This document shows positions 6,501 through 9,283 of a DNA stretch of 9,283 nucleotides, in pieces. Source of the stretch: Clostridia bacterium. Lineage in GTDB: Bacteria > Bacillota_A > Clostridia > Christensenellales > Aristaeellaceae. Location of the stretch: contig JAFWQM010000191.1 of NCBI GenBank assembly GCA_017509065.1, forward strand, positions 1-9,283, given 5' to 3'. Every line of letters begins with the position of its first letter. Within the stretch, counting starts at the first letter, position 1. The notes under the pieces are model-generated. The model searched no databases and was not told where the DNA came from. It was given only the letters and a program-made list of their open reading frames with translations. The translations under genes and the position numbers were made by a program.

Positions 6501-7073
6501 ATGAAGAAGAATCTTGGTGTTTTGCAGGCTGTGTACCCGATGCCTGTTTTGATGGTAGCCGCTTACGATGAAGCGGGGAAAGTCAATGTAATGAATGCAG
6601 CCTGGGGAATGATCTGCGCGATGGATAAAATTACGCTATTTATTGATGAAGACCATAAGACCACCCAGAATCTTCTGAAGACAAAGGCGTTTACCGTTGC
6701 TCTGGCCGATCAGGCACACATGGATGTTGCAGACTTTTTCGGCATCGCTTCCGGTAACAAAATGGAAGATAAGTTTGAACGTACTGGCTATCACGCGGTG
6801 AAAAGCGAACATGTCAATGCTCCCATTGTAGAAGAATTTCCGGTTGTGATGGAATGTGAGCTTGCTGAAGTTGTCAATACTGAAAATATGTATGCCATCG
6901 TCGGTAAAATCGTAAACGTCGCTGCCGAGGAAGCCGTCCTGGATGAAAAGGGAAAAGTTGATCCTGTGAAACTGAACGCATTAACCTTTGACCAGTTTAA
7001 ACATGGGTATTATGTCTCTGGCGAGCAGGTTGGGAAAGCCTGGAACGCAGGCGCAGGCCTGATGAAAAAGTAA
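6501..7073 (+). CDS. Flavin reductase family protein (FMN-binding split-barrel)
   Basis: A complete 190-residue flavoprotein of the flavin-reductase-like / DIM6-NTAB group, cytoplasmic, expected to reduce FMN or a small electrophile at the expense of NAD(P)H. Visible features are the N-terminal PMPVLMVAAYDEAGKVNVMN strand pair, AAWGMICAMD, HKTTQNLLKTKAFTVALAD (flavin-phosphate binding region), the signature DFFGIASGNKMEDKF, and a C-terminal LTFDQFKHGYYVSGEQVGKAW. GAAGGAGG lies seven bases before ATG. It is the only long plus-strand gene in the phage block. Its TAA touches the complement of the distal tail gene stop with no gap. With the divergent HxlR-type gene it makes a self-contained two-gene unit found widely in clostridial chromosomes, here placed inside a tail operon. 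The exact substrate is unknown. Confidence 0.88.
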   Translation: MKKNLGVLQAVYPMPVLMVAAYDEAGKVNVMNAAWGMICAMDKITLFIDEDHKTTQNLLKTKAFTVALADQAHMDVADFFGIASGNKMEDKFERTGYHAVKSEHVNAPIVEEFPVVMECELAEVVNTENMYAIVGKIVNVAAEEAVLDEKGKVDPVKLNALTFDQFKHGYYVSGEQVGKAWNAGAGLMKK

Positions 7074-7772
7074 TTACAGACTTCTCCAATTTGGCCTTAC
7101 TACCACTTTCGTCACCGCCCCAGACCAGCTGATTGCGTTCATTCCCGGTTTCAGTACCGGAAAATCCCCGGTCATATGATCGTTCATCAGGATGCTGCCC
7201 AAGTAGGCTTCCTTCAGAGCGCAGTCGAGGACGATGCTCCCGGAAATACCTTCCAGTTCCACAATGGTTGTGCCCACCATGAGCGTGATGTCCCCGGAAC
7301 CATACACCGTGAGGATTGGCTCGGAGTGCACACTGCCAGGATTGGTGATGATTGTCCCGGATGTGGTAACTGTGATGTCAGCGGCGGCATCAGCATAGAA
7401 AAACGGATAACAGCGAAAGTTGACGGCGAAGGTACAGTGCGGATTGCCCCGGAGCACCTTTTCAAAAGGGATCTGGTTGGCGATCCGCGCTTTGTAGTAA
7501 CCGCCTGTCCGGTTGGCAAAGGTCACCGTGCCGCTGCCTTTCAGCCATGCGGCGATAGCGGGGATCTGCGCCGGATCGGAGATAAAGCAGGTCGCTGTCA
7601 GCAGCAGATCGTCATACACGTCTTCGCCTTCCAACTGCGTCAGGCTCCCCGGTCTGCCGGGCACATTGGTCTGGGTGCTGCGCTCAGCAGGAATGGTAAT
7701 CGGCGGCTGTTCCGACACATGGATACCGTACTGGCGGCAGTCCACACCATTCCAGATGAAATAGTCCTGCAT
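7074..7772 (-). CDS. Phage distal tail protein (Dit-like)
   Basis: This 232-residue protein of the siphovirus tail component family forms a ring linking the tail tube to the spike/receptor-binding hub. N-terminal features are MQDYFIWNGVDCRQYGIHV, then IPAERSTQTNVPGRPGSL and the DVYDDLLLTATCFI strand. The middle KARIANQIPFEKVLRG and NPHCTFAVNFRCYPFFY close the ring domain. The C-terminal half (about 135-232, ending VVVRPNWRSL) is the galectin-like beta domain. Length and ending look complete. GGAGGG six bases ahead of ATG fixes the start. In most siphoviruses the tape-measure gene precedes it and the spike gene follows directly. Here the spike gene is displaced by the HxlR/flavin-reductase unit, and no tape-measure gene is present in this window. 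Confidence 0.85.
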   Translation of the reverse strand: MQDYFIWNGVDCRQYGIHVSEQPPITIPAERSTQTNVPGRPGSLTQLEGEDVYDDLLLTATCFISDPAQIPAIAAWLKGSGTVTFANRTGGYYKARIANQIPFEKVLRGNPHCTFAVNFRCYPFFYADAAADITVTTSGTIITNPGSVHSEPILTVYGSGDITLMVGTTIVELEGISGSIVLDCALKEAYLGSILMNDHMTGDFPVLKPGMNAISWSGAVTKVVVRPNWRSL

Positions 7773-7790
7773 GAGAAACCCTCCAAAGAC

Positions 7791-7811
7791 GTCAAAAGGC
7801 CGCCTTTTGAC
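7791..7811. repeat. Perfect 10-bp palindrome before the distal tail gene
   Basis: GTCAAAAGGC and GCCTTTTGAC flank a single base, giving a perfect dyad 18 bases upstream of the distal tail start. On the minus strand it is followed by GTCTTTGG, so there is no real U-run and terminator function is doubtful. It lies exactly where the phage tail order breaks off and foreign-looking genes begin, so it could be a regulatory hairpin or a junction scar. Confidence 0.6.
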
Positions 7812-7837
7812 GGGTGGCCTCTGACGGTTGATTTTGT

Positions 7838-8074
7838 TCAGTCGATTCTGCGGATGATGTCAATTCCATGGATCGCCGCAAGCGTCGAGCCATTCGACCA
7901 GGCAACGTGTACACCGCCCGCGTCATCCACGAACATGACCTCTCCGGTCAATCCGGGAACCATGTCCTTCCTCGGTTCCTCAAACATTTGAACCAGTTCC
8001 ACATGGCATCCGGGCGGGTAATCCTCCCGGAGTTTCTTCAGCACCTCCGGCCTGATTTCCATCATGAAGCCCAC
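7838..8074 (-). CDS. DUF4314 domain protein
   Basis: A complete 78-residue protein matching the DUF4314 family of small phage and mobile-element proteins: RPEVLKKLREDYPPGCHVEL, then GLTGEVMFVDDAGGVHVAW, NGSTLAAIHGID. The fold looks like a small SH3-like beta barrel, with the conserved pattern of a Gly-x-x-Gly turn, an acidic pair and W-x-NGS. GTG at 8074 is the start, because AAAGGAGG lies eight bases before it; ATG codons at 8065 and 8062 are too far away. The function of the family is unknown; relatives occur in phage terminase/portal regions and integrative elements. It lies between the distal tail gene and a zone of broken genes, which is not its usual neighbourhood. Confidence 0.8.
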   Translation of the reverse strand: MGFMMEIRPEVLKKLREDYPPGCHVELVQMFEEPRKDMVPGLTGEVMFVDDAGGVHVAWSNGSTLAAIHGIDIIRRID

Positions 8075-8144
8075 TGAGTTTACCTCCTTTCCTTTTAGGG
8101 TAGGGTATTACTCACTCTTTCTGCCTTGAAAGTCAAGTGGAAAG

Positions 8145-8231
8145 TTAAGCCATGCGCAGCCCCCGTCCCCGCTGCTGCCTGCGGGTCAGGGTGGCGATCT
8201 CAATGGCAAGAGAGCGGATATCCTGCTCATC
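8145..8231 (-). pseudogene. C-terminal fragment of an unrecognised protein
   Basis: About 28 codons, beginning near DEQDIRSLAIEIATLTRRQQ and ending LRMA at a TAA. They are open in a frame different from the HsdS piece that precedes them on the minus strand. The strongly helical, Arg/Gln-rich sequence looks like a real protein end rather than random translation, but no start is present and I do not recognise the family. It appears to be the downstream side of a junction at about 8228-8240. Confidence 0.35.
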
Positions 8232-8521
8232 ACTTCTTCTGCATCATGCAAATAGTTAATAGAACCCACATCTATTCTCGATGGAGAATAGACAAACCAG
8301 TTTTTTCTGACAATTCGGTATCCAGAAGTATCTTCACTTGTGACTTTTGCTTCCTTGAAATACTCTGATGTTGGGATTAACCCCTGCTTCGTAATACTAT
8401 AGGCCACATCACACTGCCGTTCGCTATTCCGAGCAGTCTCATGTTTTGTAAACGTGCCGAGCTCAAGATACTTAACACCATCAGGGCACAAATTGGCAAT
8501 TAGATTGCTCAATGTACTCAT
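8186..8521 (-). pseudogene. Type I restriction HsdS N-terminal fragment
   Basis: Residues from MSTLSNLIANLCPDGVKYLE through YSITKQGLIPTSEYF, SEDTSGYRIVRKNWFVYSPS and IDVGSINYLHDAEEV match the first target-recognition domain of type I restriction-modification specificity subunits, which select the DNA sequence methylated or cut. Full HsdS proteins have about 380-450 residues; here similarity stops after about 97 residues at about 8235, and the frame then runs 14 nonsense codons to a TGA. The second recognition domain and the conserved helical repeats are missing, so it cannot work alone. A plausible start, ATG 8521, follows AGGA. It directly follows a DUF4357 protein end, an arrangement seen in restriction operons. 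Fragment identity is good; the cause of truncation (deletion or chimera) is open. Confidence 0.7.
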
Positions 8522-8523
8522 GT

Positions 8524-8703
8524 TTATTCCTCGCTTTTTGAAATGATCTCCTTGATTGTCGTTCCGTTTTCGTCTTTCCAAACGGCTGGGCCATTTGTAC
8601 TTCTCCCAGTTACAAAATTGCCGGCGGTAGAACTGCTTTTAAAGGATACATCTTTTTGTAGAACGCAATCTACAACAATTCCCTCTCTTGTTCTTGCGCA
8701 CCG
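8524..8703 (-). pseudogene. DUF4357 (restriction-associated) C-terminal fragment
   Basis: A frame with no start, entered from the recombinase piece at about 8703, encodes REGIVVDCVLQKDVSFKSSS, then TAGNFVTGRSTNGPAVWKDE, and ends IKEIISKSEE. The pattern (hydrophobic GIV, aromatic F-x-S-x-S-x-A, V-x-G-R-S-x-NG, WKDENG) is that of DUF4357, a small domain at the C-terminus of restriction-modification methylases and related nucleases. Its stop lies three bases before the HsdS fragment start, consistent with a modification gene followed by hsdS. The catalytic part is absent. This region is not a continuation of the recombinase frame. Confidence 0.6.
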
Positions 8704-8705
8704 GG

Positions 8706-8924
8706 GTAAAATCGCTGTCGCCTCGCTCGGAATCCACGCCGTCGTTCACGGCGATGAACCGGACGTTCATGCTGGGGAATACGATCTCAGTGTAATGACC
8801 AACTTGCAGGTAGTCGCGTCCGAAGCGACCCATGTCTTTCACGATGACCGTGCCGACCTGTCCTGCTTCCACCAGGGATAGCATTTCCTGCATGGCGGGT
8901 CTGGCGAAGTTCGTGCCGGTGTAT
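8706..8924 (-). pseudogene. Large serine recombinase, internal slice of resolvase domain
   Basis: About 73 codons match the catalytic domain of clostridial large serine recombinases: YTGTNFARPAMQEMLSLVEA, VGTVIVKDMGRFGRDYLQVG, then IVFPSMNVRFIAVNDGVDS and DFTP. Full proteins have about 500-560 residues. The N-terminal part with the nucleophile serine, the recombinase domain and the coiled-coil zinc-ribbon are all missing. A stop lies in frame just upstream of YTGTNF, and after DFTP the sequence becomes the DUF4357 fragment. The usual DMSRFGRD motif reads DMGRFGRD here, a change at a conserved serine. It is a non-functional remnant bounded by junctions at both ends. Confidence 0.8.
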
Positions 8925-9122
8925 GCTGATGCCGCATATAACTATTTGCTTGAAAAATCATTGGGGAATTTGGAGAATGGAGGTCGCGGCATTGGAAATG
9001 TAGTAGAAAGTTGTCTGATTAATCCGCTTGCACGATACTTGTTCGAGCATCAGGATGCTAACAGCATTCATGTTGAGAGAATTGAAGAAAAGGATCAACT
9101 ATACCATCTCATAACAGCGTAG
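8922..9122 (+). pseudogene. Clp-like AAA+ ATPase, C-terminal fragment
   Basis: On the plus strand about 66 codons read YADAAYNYLLEKSLGNLENG, GRGIGNVVESCLINPLARYL and end LYHLITA at a TAG. The NGGRGIGN...INPLARYLF pattern is that of the C-terminal small domain of AAA+ ATPases related to ClpA/ClpB, where the GGRGIGN motif carries a sensor-2-like arginine. No Walker motifs are in the window; upstream the frame becomes antisense to the recombinase slice, so the gene is truncated by a junction at about 8916-8926. Such ATPases occur in protein-remodelling and stress or defence clusters; which one cannot be told from this piece. Confidence 0.5.
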
Positions 9123-9283
9123 CGGCCTACAATTACTATGAGTTATTGCTCGCCCAACTAAATCATGAATTATCTGCGGGCGATAAATCGATCCATCCTG
9201 CGTCACTCAACCTTGAAATACCTCCAGTATTCCTGCGGTTTCGTTCCTTGTCTGGAACGATTTCTCATCCCGCATCTGAATTC
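9123..9283. other. Terminal stretch with open frames, unassigned
   Basis: A plus-strand frame stays open from about 9080 to the end (containing AAYNYYELLLAQLNHELSAG and IPPVFLRFRSLSG) but has no start codon. A second plus-strand frame begins MNYLRAINRS near 9165 without a clear ribosome binding site. On the minus strand the edge enters a frame ending QEYWRYFKVE. CGTTCC/GGAACG (9242-9247, 9254-9259) can form a hairpin. The last six bases are GAATTC. I cannot choose a gene here. Confidence 0.3.

Noticed and set aside
7176..7991. Plus-strand open frame crossing the distal tail and DUF4314 genes
   Set aside because: It is antisense to two recognised genes and spans the spacer and palindrome between them; no ribosome binding site.
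8095..8135. Minus-strand promoter TTGACT ... TAATAC ahead of DUF4314
   Set aside because: The spacer is about 20 bases, outside the normal 16-19 range, and the region is part of the rearranged flank.
8186..8922. A new defence island (restriction, recombinase, AAA+ ATPase)
   Set aside because: Every component is a fragment lacking catalytic parts, and the orientation changes at a junction, so no working system can be claimed.

Overview
The window looks like part of a siphovirus-type prophage from a gut-type Firmicute, most likely class Clostridia. The reasons are strong AGGAGG-type ribosome binding sites, mid-range GC, a Clostridia-style tail-tip protein full of 22-residue coiled-coil repeats, a phage-type GT2 glycosyltransferase, a holin of the phage_holin_4 kind, and DUF4314 and large serine recombinase relatives on the flank. 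The host genus cannot be read from this sequence.

Layout. The phage tail-tip and lysis block occupies about 1-7772 and is read on the minus strand. In transcription order it holds the distal tail protein (7772-7074), a 1346-residue tail endopeptidase/tail-spike protein (5987-1947), a structured leader, a 73-residue helical protein (1829-1608), a GT2 glycosyltransferase fused to an Ig-like domain (1615-536), a rho-independent terminator (443-411), and a holin that runs off the left edge. Between the two tail genes, where phages normally have almost nothing, sits a divergent two-gene cassette: an HxlR-family regulator (minus) and a flavin reductase (plus). They flank a shared promoter region with a large inverted repeat. 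This looks like a moron: a cargo unit with its own control, carrying a probable thiol/electrophile-sensing switch. A 24-codon hydrophobic small ORF bridges the end of the regulator gene and the ribosome binding site of the tail gene.

The right flank (about 7773-9283) does not continue the phage order. Where the tape-measure gene should lie there is a perfect palindrome, an intact DUF4314 gene, and then a run of short gene pieces joined end to end: an unknown C-terminus, the start of a type I restriction HsdS specificity subunit, the C-terminus of a DUF4357 protein, an internal slice of a large serine recombinase, and, on the plus strand, the C-terminus of a Clp-like AAA+ ATPase. This is either a heavily rearranged integration hotspot or an assembly/cloning chimera; the window ends exactly on an EcoRI site.

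How it works together. The distal tail and spike proteins would build the adsorption tip. The glycosyltransferase may modify a phage or host surface component, and the Ser/Thr-rich spike repeats are a candidate substrate. The holin starts lysis. The HxlR/flavin-reductase pair would be expressed independently in the lysogen. No complete new defence system is visible. The most unusual parts are the moron inside the tail-tip operon, the Ig-tailed glycosyltransferase next to the repeat-rich spike, and the structured leader.
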